Shown here: positions 35,880-43,420 of the stretch, piece by piece
Layout: every line of letters begins with the position of its first letter
How positions within the stretch are numbered: the stretch's first letter is position 1
Assembly (NCBI GenBank): GCA_016716185.1
Contig: JADJWV010000002.1
Coordinates: 2,834,501-2,898,500, forward strand
Length of the DNA: 64,000 bases
Direction: 5' to 3'
Source: Saprospiraceae bacterium
Lineage (GTDB): Bacteria; Bacteroidota; Bacteroidia; Chitinophagales; Saprospiraceae
The notes under the pieces: model-generated
What the model was told of the DNA's origin: nothing
The model's database searches: none
Seen by the model: only the letters and a program-made list of their open reading frames with translations
Made by a program: the position numbers and the translations under genes

Positions 35880-36776
35880 TTACCCCGCCAGCGCTGCAGC
35901 CCCGCCCACAATTTCAGACAATTCTTTGGTGATGGTTTCCTGGCGAGCTTTGTTGTAATTGATTCTTAATTCACCCAGCATGTCTTCTGCATTTTCGGTG
36001 GCTTTATCCATTGCTGTCATACGCGCACCATGTTCGGAAGCCTGTGTGTCCAGAACACATTTAAAAAGTTGCGTCTGTAAAATAGAAGGGATCAATTCTT
36101 CCAGTAATTGCTGCTGATTGGGTTCGAAGATATAGTCGGCCTTCATTTTGGATGATTCCGAATTATCGCTCAAAATTTTATGGACTGGCAAATATTGCTC
36201 GCGTTCGGGAAATTGCGTTCCTGCATTTTTAAATCGTCCGTAATAGATTTCAATTTGATCGTACTGGCCGCTTGAAAACTCTGACATCAGTTGATCTGCC
36301 AGGCTTGCAATGCTGTTGTAATCCAGATGGCTGTACAACGGGATGTGTTTATCTATGAGTTGCGCTTTTGGCAACCTTCTCTTAAAGTAATCGAAGCCTT
36401 TTTTACCAATAAAAAGCATACTTAAATTACCTTCTTCATAGGCTTTCGTGTAATGATCCTTCACGTACCCCGCTGCAGTCTTCAGAATGTTGGAATTGAA
36501 TCCACCACACAATCCGCGATCGGAAGTAATAATGACCAACAGAGGTTTTTTCATCTCAGTCGCTTTTCCAAAAGACAATCCCTGTCCGGCATCACCTCCG
36601 GACATAATGTGGCTCAGGGTAATATTGAGTCGGTTGGAATAAGGACGCATTTGTTGGATAGCCTGTTGAGCCCTCCGAAGTTTTGCAGCGGAAACCATTT
36701 TCATGGCTTTGGTGATCTGCTGCGTTGAAATCACTGATTTGATCCGGTTTCTTACTTCTTTTAAATTTGCTGCCAT
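35880..36776 (-). CDS. atpG: ATP synthase F1 subunit gamma
   Basis: 298 residues. Gamma-subunit signatures are MAANLKEVRNRIKSVISTQQITKAMKMVSAAKLRRAQ at the N terminus, LLVIITSDRGLCGGFNSNI (about 75-93) and the C-terminal EHGARMTAMDKATENAEDMLGELRINYNKARQETITKELSEIVGGAAAL. It is the rotating shaft inside the alpha/beta ring. It is the last gene of the operon; atpD and atpC are not next to it, as is usual in Bacteroidota. Starts 32 bp after atpA. Confidence 0.97.
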   Translation of the reverse strand: MAANLKEVRNRIKSVISTQQITKAMKMVSAAKLRRAQQAIQQMRPYSNRLNITLSHIMSGGDAGQGLSFGKATEMKKPLLVIITSDRGLCGGFNSNILKTAAGYVKDHYTKAYEEGNLSMLFIGKKGFDYFKRRLPKAQLIDKHIPLYSHLDYNSIASLADQLMSEFSSGQYDQIEIYYGRFKNAGTQFPEREQYLPVHKILSDNSESSKMKADYIFEPNQQQLLEELIPSILQTQLFKCVLDTQASEHGARMTAMDKATENAEDMLGELRINYNKARQETITKELSEIVGGAAALAG

Positions 36777-36808
36777 GTCCTTAGATTGCTTGTACGAAGC
36801 TCAATTGA

Positions 36809-38401
36809 TTATGCTTTCACGCGGTATTGTGAAGAAAGATCGTTTGCAACTTCGCGTAAGGTTTTCAAATCGTCATCCTGTAAATTTCCCTTTCTGAAAT
36901 TTTCCAATACGCCTGGATGTTTTTGATCCAAGGTGGTTAGAAATACATTCTCAAAATCTTTCACTTTTTCGACAGGCACATCTTTCAACAAATTGGAAGT
37001 ACCCAGATAAATGATGGCTACTTGTTTCTCTACCGAAACCGGGCTGTATTGCGGTTGTTTCAGAATCTCCACATTTCGTTTTCCTTTGTCCAACACGGCT
37101 TTGGTGGCCGCATCCAGATCCGATCCGAACTTTGAAAACGCTTCCAGTTCCCGGTATTGCGCCTGATCGAGTTTCAATGTTCCGGAAACTTTCTTCATGG
37201 ATTTGATCTGAGCATTTCCACCCACACGGGAAACGGAAATACCTACGTTGATGGCAGGACGAATACCCGCGTTGAATAGGGTGGATTCCAAAAAGATCTG
37301 TCCGTCGGTAATGGAAATCACGTTCGTTGGAATATATGCAGACACGTCTCCCGCCTGTGTTTCAATAATCGGCAAGGCAGTCAAAGAACCCCCTCCTTTA
37401 ACAATACCTGCCTTTTTCAATGAATCAGGAAGGTCGTTCATATTTCTTGCGATCTCGTCGTTGTTCAAAATTTTTGCGGCGCGTTCCAACAATCTGCTGT
37501 GCAAATAAAATACGTCCCCTGGATACGCTTCGCGACCCGGAGGTCTGCGCAACAGCAGGGATACTTCGCGATAAGCAACCGCTTGTTTAGAAAGATCATC
37601 GTAAATCACCAATGCCGGACGACCGGTATCGCGGAAAAATTCTCCGATGGCTGCACCTGCAAATGGAGCGTAAAACTGCAGCGGTGCGGGGTCTGAAGCG
37701 GAAGCAGAAACAATTACGGTATAAGGCATGGCTCCATATTCTTCCAGCGTTCTGGCCACTTTGGCCACGGTAGATGATTTCTGACCGGATGCAACATAGA
37801 TACAATACACGGGTTCTCCGCGATCGTAAAATTCCTTTTGATTGATGATGGTATCGAGTGCAATGGCTGTTTTTCCAGTTTGGCGGTCGCCAATGATCAA
37901 TTCTCTCTGGCCTCTACCAATTGGAATCATGGAGTCAATAGGTTTGATACCCGTTTGCAAAGGTTCGTTTACAGGTTGCCTGAAAATAACTCCTGGTGCT
38001 TTGCGCTCGATGGGCATTTCATAACGCGTGCCGGCTATCGGGCCTTTACCATCGATAGGCACTCCCAGAGGATTCACAACGCGACCAAGCATTCCTTCTC
38101 CAACTTCGATAGAAGCAATTTTTCCGGTCCGTCTTACTTTGGAACCTTCTTTGATTCCATCCCAGGAACCCATCAATACCACACCGACATTATCCAATTC
38201 AAGATTCAGTACGATGGCCTGCACTCCGGTTTCAAATTCAACAAGTTCTCCTGCCTGTGCATTGGTCAATCCATACACCCGGGCGATTCCATCACCCACC
38301 TGGAGTACGGTTCCTACTTCTTCGAGACTCGCTGCGCTGCTCGTTCCGGAAATTTGTTGTTTCAGTATTGCTGAAATTTCTTCGGGTCTTATTGATACCA
38401 T
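36809..38401 (-). CDS. atpA: ATP synthase F1 subunit alpha
   Basis: 530 residues. Signatures: Walker A GDRQTGKTAIALD (about residues 170-182), PAINVGISVSRVGGNAQ (about 375-391) with the arginine finger, and the N-terminal RPEEISAILKQQI stalk-binding helix. It forms the noncatalytic nucleotide sites of the F1 hexamer. Full length and intact. It is separated from atpH upstream by an unusual 232-bp spacer filled with short repeats. Confidence 0.98.
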   Translation of the reverse strand: MVSIRPEEISAILKQQISGTSSAASLEEVGTVLQVGDGIARVYGLTNAQAGELVEFETGVQAIVLNLELDNVGVVLMGSWDGIKEGSKVRRTGKIASIEVGEGMLGRVVNPLGVPIDGKGPIAGTRYEMPIERKAPGVIFRQPVNEPLQTGIKPIDSMIPIGRGQRELIIGDRQTGKTAIALDTIINQKEFYDRGEPVYCIYVASGQKSSTVAKVARTLEEYGAMPYTVIVSASASDPAPLQFYAPFAGAAIGEFFRDTGRPALVIYDDLSKQAVAYREVSLLLRRPPGREAYPGDVFYLHSRLLERAAKILNNDEIARNMNDLPDSLKKAGIVKGGGSLTALPIIETQAGDVSAYIPTNVISITDGQIFLESTLFNAGIRPAINVGISVSRVGGNAQIKSMKKVSGTLKLDQAQYRELEAFSKFGSDLDAATKAVLDKGKRNVEILKQPQYSPVSVEKQVAIIYLGTSNLLKDVPVEKVKDFENVFLTTLDQKHPGVLENFRKGNLQDDDLKTLREVANDLSSQYRVKA

Positions 38402-38633
38402 GATGATATAGTTGTTAGATGTTAGTTGTTAGTTTAAAGGCTGATTCTTAAGGCTTAAGGTTAAAGGTTAAATTCGTCTAGCTTTAAAAAATCAGACTTC
38501 ACTTTATAATTTATTAAGTTGTAAAATCACTTTTAAAATTCCTTTTATAATTTTATGTTCATAAAACATCATTCGCTTTTCGCTTTTCGCTTTTCGCTTT
38601 TCGCCTTCAGCCTTAAGCCTTCAGCCTTCTTCC
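38402..38633. repeat. Repeat-filled spacer inside the ATP synthase operon
   Basis: Between atpH and atpA. It contains AAGGCTTAAGGTTAAAGGTTAAA near 38440-38470 and a CGCTTTT repeat (four units) merging into CCTTCAGCCTTAAGCC at 38575-38630. These are the same word families seen in other intergenic regions. Other spacers in this operon are 24-70 bp, so the array has expanded an operon gap. Confidence 0.8.
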
Positions 38634-39203
38634 CTACCTCCTCTCCACCAAGCTGACATAGCTCGTGTCGTAGAGATTCTCCTTCAATTCCCCGAGCTGT
38701 CTTTTGATACTTGCATCGTAATTTCTGTCTCCCATTTCGAGAATAAATCCACCGATGATAGATGGATCTACTTTTTGAGAGAGTTCCATGCTTTCTCCCG
38801 GATTTAACCAGAAGCTGAATTTGTTTTTGATTGCATTTAATTCAGAATCGTTCCACTCTTTTGCAGTAATGACTCTCGCTGTTTTGATTTTCTTTATTTC
38901 TTTAAATTGTTCGATAAATGCATGACAAATCGGAGTCAGTAAACTCTCCCTGCCTTTAGAAATCAACAATTGGATAAACTGCATCGTTAGTTTTTGAATT
39001 TTTCCTTCAAACAATGCAGATACGACGCCTTGCTTTTTATCGGAGTGCACAATCGGACTGTTCAACATAGCACTGAACTCAACATTTTTACAAACCGATA
39101 CGATTCCAAGCATGTCTTCATAGACGGAGTCCAGAACTTTTTGTTCTGAGGACAGATCAATCAGTGATTTAGCGTAACGATGTGCAATTTGAAGTTGTGA
39201 CAT
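38634..39203 (-). CDS. atpH: ATP synthase F1 subunit delta
   Basis: 189 residues. The N-terminal helical domain has QIAHRYAKSLIDLSSEQ, the usual delta/OSCP opening; the C-terminal part has the conserved VDPSIIGGFILEMGDRNYDASIKRQLGELKENL. It links the peripheral b stalk to the top of F1. 24 bp after atpF. Confidence 0.95.
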   Translation of the reverse strand: MSQLQIAHRYAKSLIDLSSEQKVLDSVYEDMLGIVSVCKNVEFSAMLNSPIVHSDKKQGVVSALFEGKIQKLTMQFIQLLISKGRESLLTPICHAFIEQFKEIKKIKTARVITAKEWNDSELNAIKNKFSFWLNPGESMELSQKVDPSIIGGFILEMGDRNYDASIKRQLGELKENLYDTSYVSLVERR

Positions 39204-39226
39204 ATTCTTATTATTGCTGATAAAGT

Positions 39227-39757
39227 TTAATTCATTTTTACTTCATCCATGAGTTTATTTACATAGTCAATCTGTGCGGGTTGATCCGCCAATTGTTTGC
39301 GGATGACTTTTTCAGCTATTTGCAAAGCCATAACACCGATTTCATTTTTAACATCTACCATAGCCGCCATTTTTGCATTTTCGATGTCGAGTTTCGCTTG
39401 TTGCAATAATCTCTGAGCTTCTTCTTTGGCTTTTTCCCGTGCTTCGGCGACCAATAGATTTGCAGATTCTTTTGCGTCTTTGATGATGACCATCTTTTCT
39501 TCCTTGGCCTCTGCGAGAACCCTTTCATTTTCAGCTTTAAGCTGAGACATCTCATACCTGGCCTGCTTAGCAGCATCAAGTGCATTTCTGATGTCTTCCT
39601 GACGATCTTTTAGTGCTTTAACAATGGGTTTGAATGCCATTTTTCCGACTAAAAACCAGAACAAACAGAAAAAGACCGTGGACCAAAACAACAAGCCGAA
39701 ATCGGGTTTCAACGGAGAAAAGTCCAACAAGAAAATGTTTATAAAATCGAGCATCAT
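39227..39757 (-). CDS. atpF: ATP synthase F0 subunit b
   Basis: 176 residues. A membrane helix near residues 20-45 (FGLLFWSTVFFCLFWFLVGKMAFKPI) is followed by a long charged coiled coil (ALKDRQEDIRNALDAAKQARYEMSQLKAENERVLAEAKEEK), the peripheral stalk. Two adjacent ATGs (39757, 39754) could start it. It follows a terminator-like hairpin after atpE, so its expression may be lower than that of the c subunit. Confidence 0.95.
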   Translation of the reverse strand: MMLDFINIFLLDFSPLKPDFGLLFWSTVFFCLFWFLVGKMAFKPIVKALKDRQEDIRNALDAAKQARYEMSQLKAENERVLAEAKEEKMVIIKDAKESANLLVAEAREKAKEEAQRLLQQAKLDIENAKMAAMVDVKNEIGVMALQIAEKVIRKQLADQPAQIDYVNKLMDEVKMN

Positions 39758-39782
39758 ATCTTCTTTAATTAAAAATAAAAAA

Positions 39783-39819
39783 ACGAAGGTTCCTTAGCCA
39801 ACCGCCAGGTGACCTTCGT
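39783..39819 (-). terminator. Intraoperonic rho-independent terminator between atpE and atpF
   Basis: On the minus strand a perfect 8-bp stem, ACGAAGGT with ACCTTCGT, closes a 21-nt loop and is followed by about six T. It starts 8 bp after the atpE stop codon and ends before the atpF start. It would let part of the transcripts stop after atpB-atpE. Confidence 0.7.
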
Positions 39820-39827
39820 AAAAATTT

Positions 39828-40034
39828 TTACGCTACGAGGTAAGAGAACAGGATCGCAATCAAAGCAGCACCTTCTACAAGGGCAGCCGTAAGGATCATG
39901 TTGGCACGGATATCTCCCAATGCCTCGGGTTGACGAGCGATAGACTCCAGAGCCTTACCACCGATGCTTCCCACGCCGATTCCGGCGCCGATAGCAGCCA
40001 AACCCATACCAATAGCAGCAATTGAACCTCCCAT
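39828..40034 (-). CDS. atpE: ATP synthase F0 subunit c
   Basis: 68 residues from the ATG at 40034 (an upstream extension in frame lies inside atpB and is not real). Two membrane helices form a hairpin with the glycine-rich GAGIGVGSIGG, the polar loop ARQPE (33-37) and the proton-carrying Glu54 in ALVEGAAL. The residue after this Glu is Gly, not Ser/Thr as in sodium-dependent c rings, so proton coupling is likely. Lies 49 bp after atpB. Confidence 0.96.
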   Translation of the reverse strand: MGGSIAAIGMGLAAIGAGIGVGSIGGKALESIARQPEALGDIRANMILTAALVEGAALIAILFSYLVA

Positions 40035-40083
40035 AATTATTGTTTTATATATGAATAAAAAGTTTTCAAATGAGTTCTTTCCT

Positions 40084-41448
40084 TTAATGATGATCGTGTT
40101 CGGCATGAGCATGTTCTTCTGTAGCTGCACCAATATAAGAAGCGGTGAGCAGCGTAAACACAAAAGCCTGAATCAAAGCCACCAGCAATTCTATAGACAT
40201 CATGAATACCGTTAGCAATCCGGAACCAATGGAGGCTCCTAATCCTGCGCCCATGTTTTCGCCTGAACTTCCAAAAATGAAAATCAAACTGATGAAAATC
40301 AGAATGGCCATGTGACCTGCGGTGATATTCGCAAAAAGACGAAGCATTAAGGTCAATGGTTTGATAAATACTCCTAATATTTCAACCGGCGTCAATATGG
40401 TTTTCACCCATGCCGGAATGCCGGGCATCCAGAATATATGTTGCCAGTAATGTTTATTTCCGTTGAAGTTCACTACAAAAAAAGCAATCAGTGCAAGTAC
40501 CATGGTCACCGATAAATTTCCGGTGACATTGGATCCTCCTAAAAATGGAATTTGTCCGAAAAGATTTAATCCCAGTACAAAAAAGAAAATAGCCAGTAGC
40601 ATGGGAAGAAAACGCTCCCATTTCGGACCTAAAAAAGGTTTGGCCACTTCGTCCTGGATAAAGAGAATCAGAGGCTCAAAAAACAATTGAGAACCGGATG
40701 GTGCAGTTCCAGGATTCCGCTTATAACGATTTGCCATGCTGATAAAAACCCAACCCAAAAGGAGGACTACCAGCAGCATACTGAATACATTTTTTGTAAT
40801 CGAAAAATCGTAAAAAGAAGTAATCCCTCCTCCAAATAATCCGCCATCTGCGGTACTTGGCTTCTCGAGTTTATATTCCTGTTGGTTGACGGTTACAAAA
40901 TCAAAATCTTTTTGTTTTCCATCGATTGTCTCTGTTTTTGAATGGATCGATTGCACTTCAAATATGCCATTTGGAAAATCCCCGGCAATTCTATTGATTC
41001 TTCCGTGATTGAGCACATATCCATCGATGACCTTTTTGCCATTACCATGGTGGGCATTGTCGATTTCGAATTTTCCCGATGAGAAAAAAGACCAGCCTTT
41101 GGCAGGCGCATAGAGTATACAGGGTAAAGGCAGATTCCAGGGGCCTATGCTGTAAACATTCAAATCCGAAATGTGGTGAAAAGCAGTCCCTTTCGGATCA
41201 AAACTGTGCCCTTCATGCTCTTCATGCCCATGATCTGCAGCAGGATTCACAGCAGTAGTATTGGCTGGTATTTCCTGCGAATGGCTATGTCCGGGAGCAT
41301 TGTGGTCGTGTCCCTCATGTGAATGATCATGCCCTTCGTGTTGAGCCAGATATTCCGAAATATTATTGGCCTCATTGTCAGAAACTTGTCCAATAATTCT
41401 ACCGGAACTTATCATCAGGATTAAAAACCAAAGAATAATCTGCTTCAT
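40084..41448 (-). CDS. atpB: ATP synthase F0 subunit a, with signal peptide and His-rich N-terminal extension
   Basis: About 454 residues from the ATG at 41448, chosen because MKQIILWFLILMISSGRIIG is a good signal peptide and a TACCTTTG box lies 34 bp upstream. Residues ~30-90 are rich in His, Asp and Glu (EGHDHSHEGHDHNAPGHSH and similar). The canonical a-subunit domain with its membrane helices follows, including the catalytic Arg in LTLMLRLFANITAGH. The protein ends in HAHAEHDHH. Subunit a forms the proton half-channels. First gene of the operon. Long N-terminal extensions are common in Bacteroidota. Confidence 0.93.
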   Translation of the reverse strand: MKQIILWFLILMISSGRIIGQVSDNEANNISEYLAQHEGHDHSHEGHDHNAPGHSHSQEIPANTTAVNPAADHGHEEHEGHSFDPKGTAFHHISDLNVYSIGPWNLPLPCILYAPAKGWSFFSSGKFEIDNAHHGNGKKVIDGYVLNHGRINRIAGDFPNGIFEVQSIHSKTETIDGKQKDFDFVTVNQQEYKLEKPSTADGGLFGGGITSFYDFSITKNVFSMLLVVLLLGWVFISMANRYKRNPGTAPSGSQLFFEPLILFIQDEVAKPFLGPKWERFLPMLLAIFFFVLGLNLFGQIPFLGGSNVTGNLSVTMVLALIAFFVVNFNGNKHYWQHIFWMPGIPAWVKTILTPVEILGVFIKPLTLMLRLFANITAGHMAILIFISLIFIFGSSGENMGAGLGASIGSGLLTVFMMSIELLVALIQAFVFTLLTASYIGAATEEHAHAEHDHH

Positions 41449-41482
41449 AGGCATTTCGGCACCAGGCTTTAAAAAATCGCTG

Positions 41483-41490
41483 CAAAGGTA
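41483..41490 (-). promoter_or_regulatory. -7 box (TACCTTTG) of the atp operon
   Basis: Exact TAnnTTTG match on the minus strand, 34 bp before the atpB start at 41448. Confidence 0.5.
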
Positions 41491-41648
41491 AGTGCTGGAT
41501 GGGAGATTACGTAAGCGCCTTTTCAAAAAATTGCCTAACAAAAGCTTAATGGCGGACTGTTTTTTGAGGTCAATAAACTAATCCCGGCATTCAATAAATG
41601 GTCACACCCAGCTGATCGTTCCAAGAGGTTCTCGTCAGGGAATTGTAC

Positions 41649-41656
41649 TAAATTTG
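41649..41656 (+). promoter_or_regulatory. -7 box (TAAATTTG) of the DUF2188/TIR-like module
   Basis: Exact TAnnTTTG match 18 bp before the ATG at 41675. Confidence 0.45.
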
Positions 41657-41674
41657 TCACTAATTTCAGTGAAA

Positions 41675-41947
41675 ATGAACGCAAATTTTATTAAAGCGGA
41701 GGATAGGACCAAACTTAACAGATGGCTAAGAGCATCCGCTAAATTAAATCAGCATAGGATTTTTGTATTTCCCATCAACGATTATTGGGGAATTAAATTT
41801 GAAGGTTCCAAAAGGTTATACAGAAAATATAGAGATAAATCCGAGGCCATCAAGGAGGCTAAAAAGCAAGCAACCAAAAGACACTCAAGGAAAATTATTG
41901 TCCAAAATGATCTAGGGCTTATTACATCAGAAATTTCAGCCAATTGA
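41675..41947 (+). CDS. Small DUF2188-like protein
   Basis: 90 residues from the ATG at 41675; an in-frame TTG at 41654 overlaps the promoter box. A short helical N terminus is followed by HRIFVFPINDYWGIKFEGSK, a Lys/Arg-rich helix (DKSEAIKEAKKQATKRHS) and KIIVQNDLGLI, the order of strands and helix seen in the DUF2188 family of small basic proteins. Very high Lys/Arg content suggests nucleic-acid contact. The gene downstream starts after 22 bp on the same strand, so the two form an operon. As a small partner of a TIR-like effector it could be an antitoxin or sensor; that is inference. Confidence 0.6.
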   Translation: MNANFIKAEDRTKLNRWLRASAKLNQHRIFVFPINDYWGIKFEGSKRLYRKYRDKSEAIKEAKKQATKRHSRKIIVQNDLGLITSEISAN

Positions 41948-41969
41948 TAAGCGTTCATCATAGTAAACA

Positions 41970-42590
41970 ATGGCCTACGACACCAACATATTTATAAATT
42001 GTCCTTTTGATAAAAAATACGAGCGAATATTAAAAGCCTTATTATTTACTTGTAAAGTCTCCGGATTAGAACCGCAATTATCAAACAGAAGTGATTCCGG
42101 TTCAGTTAGAATAAACACTATTATTACGAAAATAAAACTCAGCAAGTACAGCATACATGACTTATCAAGAATGCAAACTATTAGAAAATTTGATTTTGTC
42201 AGATTTAATATGCCCTTTGAATTAGGTCTGGATTTAGGTGTGAAGGCCACAGGAAATAGGCCTTTTAAGGATAAAAAGTGTTTGATAATAGATATTGAAA
42301 AATATCGATATCAGAAAGCATTAAGCGATTTAAGTGGAAATGATATTTCCAGTTATGGAAAAAAGAATCAAATACAGAATGCAATTAAAATTTTGAGAGA
42401 CTGGTTTACTATTATATTAAATCCGATTCAAAAACCAGCCCATCAAATATTTCAAGAATATTTTGAATTTCTTGCTGAACTGCAAACCCGATTAATGAAT
42501 TTAAATTATTCTAAAAGGGACATTGAAAATCTAACCCACGAAGAGTTTTGTCATTATGTAAAAGAATGGTTAAACGAAAGAAAAGTTTAA
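41970..42590 (+). CDS. TIR/deoxyribosyltransferase-like protein, possible NAD-cleaving effector
   Basis: 206 residues, lower GC than its neighbours. The N-terminal domain reads NIFINCPFDKKYERI (7-21), SKYSIHDLSR (58-67) and RFNMPFELGLDLG (78-90). This pattern (a hydrophobic strand, an aspartate in a DLSR-type motif, then a strand ending in FELG with a conserved Glu, here E84) matches the TIR / nucleoside 2-deoxyribosyltransferase superfamily, where that Glu cleaves N-glycosidic bonds. The C-terminal ~90 residues are helical and unrecognised. No membrane segment. It sits between the atp operon and a MITE-like repeat, typical of an acquired module. A defence or toxin role is inference. Confidence 0.55.
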   Translation: MAYDTNIFINCPFDKKYERILKALLFTCKVSGLEPQLSNRSDSGSVRINTIITKIKLSKYSIHDLSRMQTIRKFDFVRFNMPFELGLDLGVKATGNRPFKDKKCLIIDIEKYRYQKALSDLSGNDISSYGKKNQIQNAIKILRDWFTIILNPIQKPAHQIFQEYFEFLAELQTRLMNLNYSKRDIENLTHEEFCHYVKEWLNERKV

Positions 42591-42595
42591 TATTA

Positions 42596-42760
42596 ATCCC
42601 AATCTCTGCATTAGAATTGAAAATTTACTATATATTGTTGATCATCAATATATAATTTCCAATATATTGCAATAGAAAGGTGATTTACAAAAACCCTAAA
42701 CAAAGCTTATTGCTTGTTGCTTTAAGCTAAGAAACTGGATTCTATTGCATGAATTGGGTT
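42596..42760. mobile_element. MITE-like repeat element, copy 2 (165 bp)
   Basis: Nearly identical to 18266-18431. Begins AATCCCAAT and ends ATTGGGTT, with the same internal ACTATATATTG / CAATATATAAT palindrome (one mismatch here). It starts 5 bp after the stop codon of the TIR-like gene. Confidence 0.75.
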
Positions 42761-42774
42761 AATTCATTTTAATA

Positions 42775-43296
42775 TTACTTCATCAACCTGAACTTCACCG
42801 GCAGGGTCACTTGCACCGGTACTGCTTTTCCATCCTGATAGCCAGGCGTATATTTGGGTAATAGATTGATAAATCGCAGAACCTCTTCATCGCAGCCACC
42901 ACCTATACCTCGTTCAACCCGGATATTAGTCAGGCTTCCATCTGTACGGACCACATATTTGGCATAAACGACGCCCTGAATCCGTTGCTTTTTCGCTTCA
43001 GGCGGATACGTTATATGGTTGAACAACAAGTCAATAAGTCTTTTTTTGGAGCATTCTTCCGGATCGCCATCCACCTCACAACCCGAAAATACCGGCATTT
43101 TTTCAACCCGTTTGTATAGTGTTGTTTTGATCAGTCTGAAATCGTCCTTATGGTTTTCCGAATTGAAGTACCTGAAGGTATCTATATGATCGCCAATGAT
43201 CTCAGGTCTGATGACAGACGCCAGACTTTGCCCGGTAAGTGGAATTACCAGAATGCAAAATGACATCCATATGAGAAAATAGCGAATAGAATTCAC
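42775..43296 (-). CDS. Secreted TonB C-terminal domain protein
   Basis: 173 residues. A signal peptide (YFLIWMSFCILVIPLTGQ) replaces the usual TonB membrane anchor and Pro-rich linker. The C-terminal domain has LFNHITYPPEAKKQRIQGVVYAKYVVRTDGSLTNIRVERG, then CDEEVLRFINLLPKYTPG and VTLPVKFRL, the standard TonB_C pattern. TonB couples ExbBD energy to outer-membrane receptors, but without an anchor this one may bind peptides or work differently. A CEVDGDPEEC pair of Cys could form a disulfide. Transcribed alone beside a MITE-like element. Confidence 0.85.
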   Translation of the reverse strand: MNSIRYFLIWMSFCILVIPLTGQSLASVIRPEIIGDHIDTFRYFNSENHKDDFRLIKTTLYKRVEKMPVFSGCEVDGDPEECSKKRLIDLLFNHITYPPEAKKQRIQGVVYAKYVVRTDGSLTNIRVERGIGGGCDEEVLRFINLLPKYTPGYQDGKAVPVQVTLPVKFRLMK

Positions 43297-43420
43297 AGCT
43301 TGAGTTTATGAATAATGGCGGGAAGAATACCCAGATCATGGGTGACACAAATTTAAAGAAATAATTCTTTTTGCAATAAAAAATTAACCCTGATTTTTAA
43401 AATCTGTCAATGTCTGATTA

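Noticed and set aside
37838..38374. Long antisense reading frame across atpA (about 178 codons)
   Set aside because: It is a shadow of the conserved atpA codons, has no homology I recognise and no promoter or ribosome site.
35880..41448. ATP synthase operon judged incomplete because beta and epsilon are missing
   Set aside because: In Bacteroidota atpD-atpC is normally a separate operon, so absence here is expected.
42775..43296. Complete TonB protein
   Set aside because: It lacks the N-terminal membrane anchor and Pro-rich linker; only the C-terminal domain is present behind a signal peptide.
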